Below are positions 1 through 7,714 of a stretch of 60,662 nt of DNA, piece by piece; within the stretch, counting starts at the first letter, position 1, and every line of letters begins with the position of its first letter. Under the pieces are notes generated by a model that saw nothing but the letters and a program-made list of their open reading frames with translations, made no database searches and was not told where the DNA came from. The DNA comes from Deltaproteobacteria bacterium (GTDB taxonomy: Bacteria; Bdellovibrionota_B; Oligoflexia; Oligoflexales; Bog-1112), in contig CANIBL010000010.1 of assembly GCA_947466225.1 (NCBI GenBank), forward strand, positions 1-60,662. Reading direction: 5' to 3'. A program made the translations under genes and the position numbers.

Positions 1-1
1 A

Positions 2-1135
2 TACGTGAGCGGAAGGATACCTGGTGGGCCAGAAAAAGCTGCTGAATACTTTCAGAAATCAGGCACTCCAGACTCTTGGTACAATCTAGGGGTATTATAC
101 GGAAACGGAAGCATACCTGGTGGGCCAGAAAAAGCCGCTGAGTGCTATCTAAAATCAAAAACTCCAGGCTCTTGGAATAACCTGGGAGCATTATATGAGG
201 GGGAGGAGGTTCCTGGAGGGGTTGAAAGGGCGATTGAGTTTTATAGTAAAGCAGATAATCTGAATAGCTGGATGAATTTATACAGGATGATGAATTTATA
301 CAGGATGATGAATTTTAAAATATCTAAAGAAGACTTAAAGGTCAAAATTTTCACAAAGATTTCAGAATCCAGAGAGGATGGAGCACGCTATTACGCTATG
401 GGTTATCTGGCTTTAGCCGATAGTGAGTATCTGACAGCCAGGATGAATTTTTCATTCGCATTATTTTATGGAGAGGAACAAGCTAAAAAACAGATCGAAC
501 TCATTCAAAAAATTTGCGACCTTGAAGCGGAAGTTAAACTGGTTGAATCAGGTCAAGGCTCAGAAGAAAGCTATGAAGCTTCTGGTAAAGAGAAACCAGA
601 CACCGTAGCTCTCAATGTAGACGTAGCGGTTTCAGAGAGCGAAGCAACTTCAACAACTACTTGTGAAGAGAGCGCCTCCGAATCAGATTCAGAAAACTCG
701 AAAGAAGAATCTCTATGTAGGAGCGGACAGGTAAAAAGAGCTCTGACCAAAGCGGAAAAACATAAAAAACTACAAGAAAAACTCAATAAAGAGATCCAAA
801 GAGCCCATAGAAATTCTTTACGGTATGAGGCAGCTCTCTGCAATAGAAAATCTGAATGCCAAGAGCGTGGGCCTCTTTCTATTCTTTTTAACTCAGAGAA
901 AGTTAAAACTGACTATGAAAAAATGTTGCAAGAATATCCAAAACTCGTAAGGATCATGACCGATATTTCCGAAAGCCCCTGGAGGGCCGAAGGGGAGGGT
1001 CAACCTGAGCTCCTGAGGGGGAATTTGAAAGGCTATTTTTCAAGGCGAATTGATGATGAACATCGCCTCGTGTATAAAGTCATAGGTCCTAGAAAGATTT
1101 TGATTATGAAGTGTCAAGGGCATTACGACGACTAG
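2..1135 (+). CDS. Sel1-like repeat protein with C-terminal YoeB/Txe toxin domain (5' partial)
   Basis: The frame is open to the left edge, so the true start is probably outside the window; GTG at position 5 is only the first possible start inside it. The first ~95 residues hold three 32-residue Sel1/TPR-like units, each starting near I/V-P-G-G-x-E-(K/R)-A and containing SWxNLG. The 96-nt period is visible in the DNA at 17, 113 and 209. An 18-nt tandem duplication near 274-312 doubles NLYRMM. A charged low-complexity linker follows (about 185-280). The last ~65 residues match the YoeB family: a PW near the start, ELLRGNLKGYFSRRIDDEHR, LVYK, and the terminal G-H-Y. In YoeB, E, R, H and the terminal Y take part in ribosome-dependent mRNA cleavage, and equivalents are present. 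No YefM-like antitoxin gene lies downstream; upstream is unseen. The fusion suggests a delivered or interaction-targeted RNase rather than a classic toxin-antitoxin module; that is inference. Confidence 0.8.
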   Translation, partial: YVSGRIPGGPEKAAEYFQKSGTPDSWYNLGVLYGNGSIPGGPEKAAECYLKSKTPGSWNNLGALYEGEEVPGGVERAIEFYSKADNLNSWMNLYRMMNLYRMMNFKISKEDLKVKIFTKISESREDGARYYAMGYLALADSEYLTARMNFSFALFYGEEQAKKQIELIQKICDLEAEVKLVESGQGSEESYEASGKEKPDTVALNVDVAVSESEATSTTTCEESASESDSENSKEESLCRSGQVKRALTKAEKHKKLQEKLNKEIQRAHRNSLRYEAALCNRKSECQERGPLSILFNSEKVKTDYEKMLQEYPKLVRIMTDISESPWRAEGEGQPELLRGNLKGYFSRRIDDEHRLVYKVIGPRKILIMKCQGHYDD

Positions 1136-1164
1136 GCAGTGTTTATCCGCTTGCGTCGTAATGC
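1120..1164. terminator. Perfect 11-bp inverted repeat between convergent genes
   Basis: GCATTACGACG (1120-1130) is exactly complementary to CGTCGTAATGC (1154-1164), with a 23-nt loop. The left arm encodes the last residues of the YoeB-like domain (H-Y-D-D) and the loop holds its stop codon. The prfB gene ends at 1179 on the other strand. There is no clear T tract, so this could be a bidirectional terminator or a transcript-stability hairpin. Confidence 0.5.
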
Positions 1165-1178
1165 TTCGGCATTTAAAG

Positions 1179-2283
1179 CTATCCCCCTCGCAATGCATAC
1201 AAATACCGTTGGATAAAATCCCCTATGTCTCCATCAAGCACCCGATCGGGATCGTGACTTTCGAAGTCAGTTCGATGGTCCTTTACCATCTTGTATGGGT
1301 GGAGTACATAACTGCGAATTTGGCTGCCCCATGCGATATCGCTTTTGCCCTTCTCTACTTCCTGCTGCTTCTGTCGACGCGCTTCCATTTCTCGTTCATA
1401 GAGCTTACTGCGCAACATCTTCATGGCAGTATCTTTGTTTTGATGCTGGGAGCGTTGACTCTGACATTGCACTACGATGCCACTGGGTGCATGGGTGATT
1501 CGCACCGCAGAGTCAGTTCGGTTAATATGCTGCCCCCCTGCACCACTGGCTCGATAGGTATCGATCCGCAAGTCAGCTGGGTTGATTTCCACTTCAATGT
1601 CATCATCGATAATCGGAGAAAGAAAAACGGAGACAAAGCTCGTATGTCGACGGGCATTGGAATCAAAAGGGCTGATACGCACCAAACGATGCACACCACT
1701 TTCGGCCTTTAGCAAGCCATAGACAAATTCCCCTTGAATCTCGATGGACACGTTCTTAATGCCCGCTTCTTCCCCTTCGAGAATATCGTGAATCTCGGAT
1801 GTCCATCCCTGCTTTTCCACATAGCGTAAATACATGCGCATGAGCATCTGTGCCCAGTCACAGGATTCCGTTCCACCAGCGCCTGCATGGATGGTGAGCA
1901 CTGCATTGGCTGAGTCGAGGTCATCGCTGAGCAGGTTTTCAATTTCAAGGTTATTCACCTTTTCTTGCAACTGTCCCAGCAATATCTCCGCCTCTGCGCG
2001 AAATTCTTCCCCTTCCTCTGCTAGCTCAATAGCAGCTTGAAGGTTCGATTTCGTGGTGGATAGGGCTTCGATACGAGTTAAAAATCCCTCCAGTTGCTTC
2101 TTTTCTTTTAAGGTAGAACCGGAGGCTTTGGGGTCAGCCCAAAAATTGGGATTTCCCGCTATTTCTTCTTCGAGTTGTCGCAGACGGGTCCGCTTTGGAG
2201 CGAGGTCAAAGACACCCCCATAGCGCATCCAGCTTTTTGTCCATCTCGCGATATTCAGTCCACAACAGATCTTGGTCCATCAT
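1179..2283 (-). CDS. prfB: Peptide chain release factor 2 (programmed +1 frameshift)
   Basis: Release factor 2 reads UGA and UAA and triggers peptide release on the ribosome. The 349-residue main frame (1179-2228) has the class I release-factor core, including the peptidyl-tRNA hydrolysis motif GGQ in ASGAGGQHINRTDS and the SPF stop-codon recognition tripeptide in ISPFDSNARRH. This frame lacks a proper start. A second frame starting ATG-ATG at 2283 encodes 25 residues (MMDQDLLWTEYREMDKKLDA...) and ends at an in-frame TGA (2206-2208). There the sequence TGGGGGTGTCTTTGAC reproduces the autoregulatory frameshift site. The joined protein is about 367 residues, normal for RF2. The gene stands alone, convergent with the Sel1-YoeB gene and divergent from flbD. 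Confidence 0.96.
2205..2220 (-). promoter_or_regulatory. prfB programmed +1 frameshift site
   Basis: On the minus strand this reads TGGGGGTGTCTTTGAC. It holds an internal Shine-Dalgarno-like GGGGG, the slippery CTT codon and an in-frame TGA followed by C, the arrangement used by most bacterial prfB genes. When RF2 is scarce, slow reading of TGA lets the ribosome slip onto TTT and continue, so RF2 level sets its own synthesis. Confidence 0.95.
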
Positions 2284-2320
2284 TAGCGTCTCCCTGTAAA
2301 AAATGCCCATCTGAGGTCCA

Positions 2321-2349
2321 TTCGCGCTACCAAAGGCGCCTTGTATAAT
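2321..2349 (+). promoter_or_regulatory. Putative sigma-70-like promoter of flbD-motAB
   Basis: A perfect TATAAT at 2344-2349 lies 17 nt downstream of TTCGCG (2321-2326), a weak -35. Transcription would start near 2356, upstream of the Shine-Dalgarno-like AAGAGG at 2401. The position makes a TTG at 2341 unlikely as the flbD start, because it overlaps the -10. Confidence 0.45.
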
Positions 2350-2418
2350 AAACGAAGGGGCTTAGGCCAACAAGCACAGAGTGCCAACCCCCTAGATTAC
2401 AAGAGGTGGCCCATTTCC

Positions 2419-2619
2419 CTGATTAAATTAACCAAACTGGACTCGACGCCTATCCTGGTCAATGTGGAAGCGATTAAATATGTAGAAATGATTCCTGACA
2501 CTTTATTGCAGTTTCTCAATGGAGACAGCCTGTTGGTGAAGGAGTCATCGGAAGCCCTCGTAGCAGAAGTCAAGGCGGTACGCGCCGATATTCTCAGGCA
2601 GTCAAACGCACAACAGTAG
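2419..2619 (+). CDS. flbD: FlbD-family flagellar protein
   Basis: FlbD is a small protein (about 60-80 residues) usually encoded just before motA-motB in flagellar operons of spirochaetes and Firmicutes; its exact role is poorly defined. The sequence IKLTKLDSTPILVNVEAIKYVE, followed by a PDT-x4-L-NGDSLLVKES segment, fits the family. Homologues begin M-I-(K/x)-L-T-(R/K)-L, which puts the start at CTG 2419, read as formyl-Met. AAGAGG at 2401-2406 is a possible but rather distant ribosome-binding site. ATT at 2413 would be better spaced. The frame stays open up to TTG 2341, but that codon overlaps the likely -10 box. motA starts 10 nt after the stop. Confidence 0.75.
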   Translation: MIKLTKLDSTPILVNVEAIKYVEMIPDTLLQFLNGDSLLVKESSEALVAEVKAVRADILRQSNAQQ

Positions 2620-2629
2620 GTGTACGGTT

Positions 2630-3397
2630 ATGGATTTTACCAGTATCATTGGCCCTGTTTTTAGTATCGGTATGATACTTATTGGATTGATGATTGAGGG
2701 AGGGCATATCGGCTCCCTGGTTCAACTCACTGCAGCTCTCATTGTATTTGGAGGGATGTTTGGTGCATTGATGGTAGCATACCCAATGCAGGATATCATC
2801 GGTGCCTTCAAATCCATCGGCACCTGGCTCAAAAAACCTAGTGCAGATCCAGCGCAAATTATGAATGATATCATTGATCTGGCTACAACTGCCCGAAAAG
2901 AATCCATCTTAGCGCTAGAGAAAAAGCGAGAGTCTATTCGATATGAACCATTATCTGTAGCCGTTCGACTCGCCGTAGATGGAACCGACCCCCATATCAT
3001 TCGAGAAACCCTGGAAACAGCTCAACATGTCAGTCTTGAGCATCAGGAAATTTATGTAAAATACTGGGAAGATAGCGGTGCCATCGCGCCTACCATCGGT
3101 ATTTTGGGCGCTGTGTTGGGACTCATCCACGTGATGGAGAACTTGGATAAACCGGAAATGATCGGACCCGGGATTGCCGTAGCCTTCGTTGCCACCTTAT
3201 ATGGGGTAGGAAGCGCAAACATTTTGTTCATTCCGATGGGAAAAAAGATCAAACGAAAAGCCTTACTGGATTCCATGGCAAGAGAAATGGTGATCATCGG
3301 CATCGAAGGGATCTTATCGGGACTCAACCCCAAGGTAATCCAAGAACGGCTATCTGTCTTCGTGGGAGACAAAGCCAACGATAGTGGGGGAAAGTAA
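2630..3397 (+). CDS. motA: MotA stator protein
   Basis: MotA forms, with MotB, the inner-membrane ion channel that drives a flagellar-type rotor. The 255 residues show the MotA plan: two N-terminal helices, a long cytoplasmic loop rich in R and E (about 70-145), then two helices. The first of these contains SGAIAPTIGILGAVLGLIHVM, with the conserved proline, and the second contains LYGVGSANILFIPMGKK. The cytoplasmic loop would contact FliG. motB starts four bases after the stop, and flbD precedes. This pair resembles ordinary flagellar MotAB more than the second pair at 56030-57414 does. Confidence 0.93.
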   Translation: MDFTSIIGPVFSIGMILIGLMIEGGHIGSLVQLTAALIVFGGMFGALMVAYPMQDIIGAFKSIGTWLKKPSADPAQIMNDIIDLATTARKESILALEKKRESIRYEPLSVAVRLAVDGTDPHIIRETLETAQHVSLEHQEIYVKYWEDSGAIAPTIGILGAVLGLIHVMENLDKPEMIGPGIAVAFVATLYGVGSANILFIPMGKKIKRKALLDSMAREMVIIGIEGILSGLNPKVIQERLSVFVGDKANDSGGK

Positions 3398-3400
3398 GTC

Positions 3401-4201
3401 GTGGCCAAGCACAAGTGCCCCGAATTTGAAAATCATGAACGCTGGCTGGTCAGCTACGCAGATATGCTCACGCTTCTTTTTGCCGTATTTGTGGTGTTAT
3501 TTGCCTTGAAAAAAGGGGACAACCCCGATGCAAAAAGCTCTAACGTAGCCGGCTCTATCCAAGAAAGCTTCAGCACCCCCTTAGAGAGTATTCCCACCGC
3601 ACAAAAGAGCTTTTCTGGAGAACAAGGCTTTGTGATTTTCGAACACTACCAAGGCAACCAATCCGATGAGGGTCGAAAAGAAGCCGATCACTCCGATCGA
3701 GTACCCTCCCCCCTTATGGCACTCATTAAAGAAGATCTAAAAAAGGTACAAATTGACTTGGAGAATCGACTCTATGGTCCAGAAAAATTGCGAGAGGCCA
3801 ATAGCCAGGGCAACGCACGCATTGTGGATGTAGAGCAAACCCCAGATGGTTTGACACTGCGACTCACAGCTCGATATTTTTATGATCCTGGTGCTGTTGA
3901 TATCAAACCTATAGCCCGAGCTGATCTAGATCAAGTGGTGGGAATTTTACGTAAATTGGGCAAACCCATTCGCGTGGAAGGGCACACTGACTCTACGGTA
4001 ACATCTGGCATTCAGGATAACTGGAATATTTCCGTGCTACGCGCCACTAATATGGTGCGGTATATGGCTGATGTACATCATTTCCCCCAAGATCGTTTGA
4101 GTGCAGTGGGATATGGAGATACACGCCCCATTGCCCATAATGGAACAGAAGAGGGTCGCAGTCTCAATCGGCGTGTGGAATTTCATGTGCAATACCAATA
4201 G
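3401..4201 (+). CDS. motB: MotB stator protein with OmpA-like peptidoglycan-binding domain
   Basis: MotB anchors the stator to peptidoglycan and carries the proton- or sodium-binding aspartate. The start is GTG at 3401 with GGAAAG upstream. Residues 14-40 form the single transmembrane helix; SYADMLTLLFAVFVV contains the essential aspartate at residue 21. A periplasmic linker of about 100 residues follows, then an OmpA-like domain (about 175-266) with EGHTDS, R-A-x-N-M-V and NRRVEFHV motifs. The 3' end overlaps the start of the following secreted TPR gene by 17 nt, which suggests one operon. Confidence 0.93.
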   Translation: MAKHKCPEFENHERWLVSYADMLTLLFAVFVVLFALKKGDNPDAKSSNVAGSIQESFSTPLESIPTAQKSFSGEQGFVIFEHYQGNQSDEGRKEADHSDRVPSPLMALIKEDLKKVQIDLENRLYGPEKLREANSQGNARIVDVEQTPDGLTLRLTARYFYDPGAVDIKPIARADLDQVVGILRKLGKPIRVEGHTDSTVTSGIQDNWNISVLRATNMVRYMADVHHFPQDRLSAVGYGDTRPIAHNGTEEGRSLNRRVEFHVQYQ

Positions 4202-6545
4202 CACGTTACGATCCTTTTTCCTTGTAGGGGCCCCTCGACGGCCGAGGCGGCCTCGGGATGGCGGATCGCGCTGTTTAATCGGGGTATTCCTACTACTAAA
4301 TTTCACCTCGCTTCTTTTTGCAAAAGAGTCTCTCTTTTCTGATCCAGCTTTAGAGCAGGTAAGCAAAAGCTATACCTTCATCAACGATTTTCATCTAAAA
4401 TCTCCTCTACGACCTGTAAGCCAAGAACTATTTTGGAAGTATTCGCTCCAGCCCCCTAAAACCCAGTTCGAAATCGAATTTGATATTGGGATTTCCCTAG
4501 ATGAAATGACCGCAACGCCAGCAGATGCTCGTTGGTCAGAGCATATGAACCGAGGGCGGAAATTTTATGTCGATGGTAACTATGAAGAAGCCAAAAAAAC
4601 GTGGCTATCTCTCAAAGCTCGCTTTGGAAAAGAGTACCCCTATCATCGCAGAACCGACTATCTCATCGGTTGCAGCATGTTGCAATTCGCAAAAAACATG
4701 TACCAGCAATATCATGAAGACTTAGAAGCGGTAGATGTACGTCTTGCCTTTTCCAACTTCTCTACTTTTTACAATCAAGCTTTTTTACAAAAAAAAGACA
4801 TACAAGATCCTCTGTTGGATCATATCGCACCGAAGGCTCTCTATACCCTGGCCTCCGTGTATTTTGCCTTTCACAATCTTTCCAGTACGTATCAAGCGGC
4901 AAAAGAAGGATTGGATTTTCTTACGAGAACCGGTCGAACGGAATATCGTTCTGAGTTTCATCGTTTGCTTGCAGAAGTCTGGATTGGTTCTCACAAGTAT
5001 CTTGCAGCAGCGCAAGAGTATGATGCTATGATCCGAGAAAATATGGATCCTAAACAAGTTTCCCTCGCATTGGCTCGCATGGGAGATATCTATTATGGGC
5101 TCAACAACTATGAATTAGCCGAAGATGCATATACACTTTCTCAAAAAGCCATTTCTGATCTAGATGTTTTTACCCCCATTCAATCCATTTTTCGGGGCGA
5201 AAGTCTATTCTGGTTGGGGAATTTTTCCGAAGCAGAAAAGATGCTGCGATTTGGGACGGAAACGTTTATGGATCCACGGTCCATCCAGAGTGAGGAGAAA
5301 AAATATGTTCCGTGGGCCCTATTGCGACTTGCTGATAGCTATTTGGCTCGGTATAAAGCGGCAGAGCCACAAGAAAAATCCGAAAAAGAAAATTGGGTAG
5401 AAAAAGCCAAACTCGCCTACTTTCAGGTAGAAAGATGGGATCCTCATCATGAAGCAGCTACCGTAGCCAAAATCCGGGGGGCTTGCCTCTCCTTGCCCTA
5501 CTACCAGGGAAAAAATATTTCCCACGCACGAAAATTTCTTTCTGCGATACAAAAAAAGTCTCTTGTGCCGGAAGCCTTGGAGTTAGCCGCTTCCTGTGAA
5601 GTCGCTTCTTATACCAAGGAAGCACGCACTTCTGCCATGCTCGAACGAGTTAAATCCTTTGCTTCTCAATACCCGCACTCGCGTTTTTTGCAAGATCTCG
5701 CAGAACCAGTGCGTGAATTCCAAGCGATGCAACTGGATACATTTTTTCAACAAAAGGACCTCTATAGCGCATTGGCTTTTTATGAGGCCAATCAAAAAAG
5801 CCTATTTCCTACTATATCAGACGAGAGAAATACGGAAATTTTCCGCGCTTATATGGATACCCAGCAGTGGGAAAAAGCGGGTATATATTGGACTCGATTT
5901 CATGCTTATTCTTCTACGCCGGAAGATGCACTACGCAGTCGCGTCTACCTGGACTATGCTGTACCGATTGCCGAGGCCGCTGATTTAGCAGCGCCTGAAA
6001 CTCTGGCCCTCCAGATTGATCAGACCACTCAGAATGAAGTGTATCTTCGGATGTTGATCAATGGACCTCGATTGGCAGAGAATATAGATTGGATTTTTTT
6101 GGTGCTAGACAATTGGAATGCCAAGAAAAAAAATCTTTGCTCTTGGCAACTCCAGGCTCTTTCTCGTGGCGTAGTCGTCCCTGCAGCAGTTGACATGGTG
6201 CGGAAAAAACTGGAATCAAGCATCCAAACCAATTTTCCTCTGTTACAACAAAAAAATCCTGGTTGTTTCAGCGCCTACCTTGCATTGGAACAGCAAGCGG
6301 ATCAAGGCGATCCTTCTCGCTATGCAAAAAAATGGCTCGAACGTTTAACGTGGCCAGTGGGAAAAGAGGTTGCACAGTATGCATGGCAAGCCTCTGAGAC
6401 CCTCTTTTCAGCAGGAGATAAAAAGGCAGCAAAGGAAATTTGGACTCGGTTGGGGAAAGAAGACTATAAAGCCTATCCAGAATCTACCTATGCTGCCATT
6501 CGTTTGAATCCCACTCGAACCGAGTTGGAAAGTTTGTGGAAATAG
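4185..6545 (+). CDS. Large secreted TPR-like protein linked to motAB
   Basis: ATG 4185 is the last canonical start before the hydrophobic core LIGVFLLLNFTSLLFA (a Sec signal peptide, cleavage probably after A). It overlaps motB by 17 nt. The mature part of about 730 residues is helical, with several TPR-like pairs (for example near RGRKFYVDGNYEEAKKTW, ALARMGDIYYGLNNYELAED and AAKEIWTRLG). It carries no enzyme signature I recognise. The N-terminal residues APRRPRRPRDGG come from a copy of the GTCAT-type palindromic repeat and supply the positive n-region of the signal peptide. The product is probably a periplasmic scaffold acting with the stator; the function is unproven. Confidence 0.72.
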   Translation: MCNTNSTLRSFFLVGAPRRPRRPRDGGSRCLIGVFLLLNFTSLLFAKESLFSDPALEQVSKSYTFINDFHLKSPLRPVSQELFWKYSLQPPKTQFEIEFDIGISLDEMTATPADARWSEHMNRGRKFYVDGNYEEAKKTWLSLKARFGKEYPYHRRTDYLIGCSMLQFAKNMYQQYHEDLEAVDVRLAFSNFSTFYNQAFLQKKDIQDPLLDHIAPKALYTLASVYFAFHNLSSTYQAAKEGLDFLTRTGRTEYRSEFHRLLAEVWIGSHKYLAAAQEYDAMIRENMDPKQVSLALARMGDIYYGLNNYELAEDAYTLSQKAISDLDVFTPIQSIFRGESLFWLGNFSEAEKMLRFGTETFMDPRSIQSEEKKYVPWALLRLADSYLARYKAAEPQEKSEKENWVEKAKLAYFQVERWDPHHEAATVAKIRGACLSLPYYQGKNISHARKFLSAIQKKSLVPEALELAASCEVASYTKEARTSAMLERVKSFASQYPHSRFLQDLAEPVREFQAMQLDTFFQQKDLYSALAFYEANQKSLFPTISDERNTEIFRAYMDTQQWEKAGIYWTRFHAYSSTPEDALRSRVYLDYAVPIAEAADLAAPETLALQIDQTTQNEVYLRMLINGPRLAENIDWIFLVLDNWNAKKKNLCSWQLQALSRGVVVPAAVDMVRKKLESSIQTNFPLLQQKNPGCFSAYLALEQQADQGDPSRYAKKWLERLTWPVGKEVAQYAWQASETLFSAGDKKAAKEIWTRLGKEDYKAYPESTYAAIRLNPTRTELESLWK
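4226..4266. repeat. Dispersed palindromic repeat inside a coding sequence
   Basis: The stretch has the core CGACGGCCGAGGCGGCCTCG followed by GGATGGCGGAT. It matches the second half of the repeat at 58608-58643 (GACGGCCGAGACGGCCTGGG, then CATGACGGAT). It is read in frame as Arg/Pro-rich residues before the signal-peptide core of the TPR gene. Confidence 0.6.
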
Positions 6546-6546
6546 G

Positions 6547-6587
6547 TTTTTTTGTGGAAACTACGCAGCTGGTTTCGCAAAAAAAAA
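6547..6587. terminator. Bidirectional terminator, CTGCGCAG-type palindrome family
   Basis: A run of T (6547-6553), then GGAAACTACGCAGCTGGTTTC (split here as GGAAAC, TACGCAGC, TGGTTTC), then a run of A (6579-6587). The palindrome lies between two convergent genes, and its T/A tracts would terminate transcription from either side. Confidence 0.75.
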
Positions 6588-7634
6588 CTACAAAAAGCCA
6601 CGTTTCTCTTGATCCCTCTCAATGGCCCGAAATAGAGCGCCGAAATTCCCTTCACCAAATGCATGGTGATTTTTTCTTTGAATAATCTCGATGAAAATGG
6701 GGCCAATGATATTTTTGGTAAAAATTTGGAGTAAATATCCTTCTTCATCTCCATCGAGAAGAACTTGGTGTTTTTTGATTTTCTCCCGATTTTCTGTCAC
6801 CTGAGGCAACCGATCATAGATAGTATCATAGTATTCATCATCGATATCGAGAGTAGAAATGGAAGTCCCTTGGAGACGATCGAGAGAATCCAAAATATCT
6901 TCTGTTAGAAATGCGATATGTTGTACCCCAGGGCCTTTATATTCTTGCAAGTATTCATTAATCTGAGATTTGGACTCTGTCCCTTCGTTGATGGGAATAC
7001 AAAATTTTCCACAGGGAGATTGCAAGGCAAAAGAGGTTAGACCTGTTTTAATGCCTCGAATGTCGAAATACCGAATTTCGGTAAATCCAAACACATTTTT
7101 GTAGAAGTCGGACCAGCGCGCCATGGTTCCATTTTCCACATTGTTGGTCAAATGATCGATGCGAATAAATCCTTTGCCTTCTTTATGCATCGGATTTGGA
7201 TGCGCGGTAAATCCAAGGGTCGGATATACATGCCCCCTCAGCGACTTTTCAATCAGATAAATCAAGCTCCCTCCAATACCACGCAAGGCGGGTAGCGGAG
7301 CACCTGTGGTCAATCGATAATCAGAATCTTGCGTTGCATCTTCTGCGCCGCGCGCCATAGCCGCTTGCATGGCTCCTTTCGCATCGTGTACGCGCCAGCC
7401 CATGGAGGAGACGCAAGGGCCATGTGCGCGGTAAAATTTCTCTGATGCAGTGCCTGGTTCTCGGTTTACCAAAAATGAAATGTCCTGTTGTTGATAGAGA
7501 TCAATGGCTTTCTGTCCATGCCCTTGTAGTCGAGAAAAGCCAAATTCTCCAAACAGCCTTTCTAACTGGCCCGGAAAAGGCGACGAAAATTCGATAAATT
7601 CGATGCCATCAAGTCCAACGGGATTTTTCGTCAT
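6588..7634 (-). CDS. hpd: 4-hydroxyphenylpyruvate dioxygenase
   Basis: The non-haem Fe(II) enzyme converts 4-hydroxyphenylpyruvate to homogentisate in tyrosine breakdown and in the route to plastoquinone/tocopherol or pyomelanin. At 348 residues it has the usual two vicinal-oxygen-chelate halves. The C-terminal half carries the three iron ligands: His in IRIDHLTNNV, His in GVQHIAFLTED and Glu in IFIEIIQRK. The C-terminal gate helix (GNFGALFRAIERDQ) is present. The start is ATG 7634 with GAGGAG upstream. No homogentisate 1,2-dioxygenase or tyrosine aminotransferase is adjacent. It is transcribed divergently from the ABC permease. Confidence 0.95.
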   Translation of the reverse strand: MTKNPVGLDGIEFIEFSSPFPGQLERLFGEFGFSRLQGHGQKAIDLYQQQDISFLVNREPGTASEKFYRAHGPCVSSMGWRVHDAKGAMQAAMARGAEDATQDSDYRLTTGAPLPALRGIGGSLIYLIEKSLRGHVYPTLGFTAHPNPMHKEGKGFIRIDHLTNNVENGTMARWSDFYKNVFGFTEIRYFDIRGIKTGLTSFALQSPCGKFCIPINEGTESKSQINEYLQEYKGPGVQHIAFLTEDILDSLDRLQGTSISTLDIDDEYYDTIYDRLPQVTENREKIKKHQVLLDGDEEGYLLQIFTKNIIGPIFIEIIQRKNHHAFGEGNFGALFRAIERDQEKRGFL

Positions 7635-7714
7635 ATATGACTCCTCGTTTGCAAAGTAAAACCAGATCAGGATAGAATGCCAGAAATTATGGTTTTATAA
7701 AAGAGACCCCCTTT

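Noticed and set aside
16..230. Direct repeats near the left edge as a CRISPR array
   Set aside because: The period is 96 nt, it is in frame, and it encodes Sel1 units; there are no spacers.
1161..1712. Long plus-strand open frame opposite prfB
   Set aside because: It is antisense to conserved RF2 sequence and has no protein-like composition or ribosome-binding site.
2205..2228. prfB main frame read as a frameshifted pseudogene
   Set aside because: The break lies exactly at the conserved programmed frameshift site, with an intact zero-frame leader.
4735..5988. Several open frames inside the secreted TPR gene
   Set aside because: All are shadows of a continuous 786-residue frame and show aromatic/Cys-rich noise composition.
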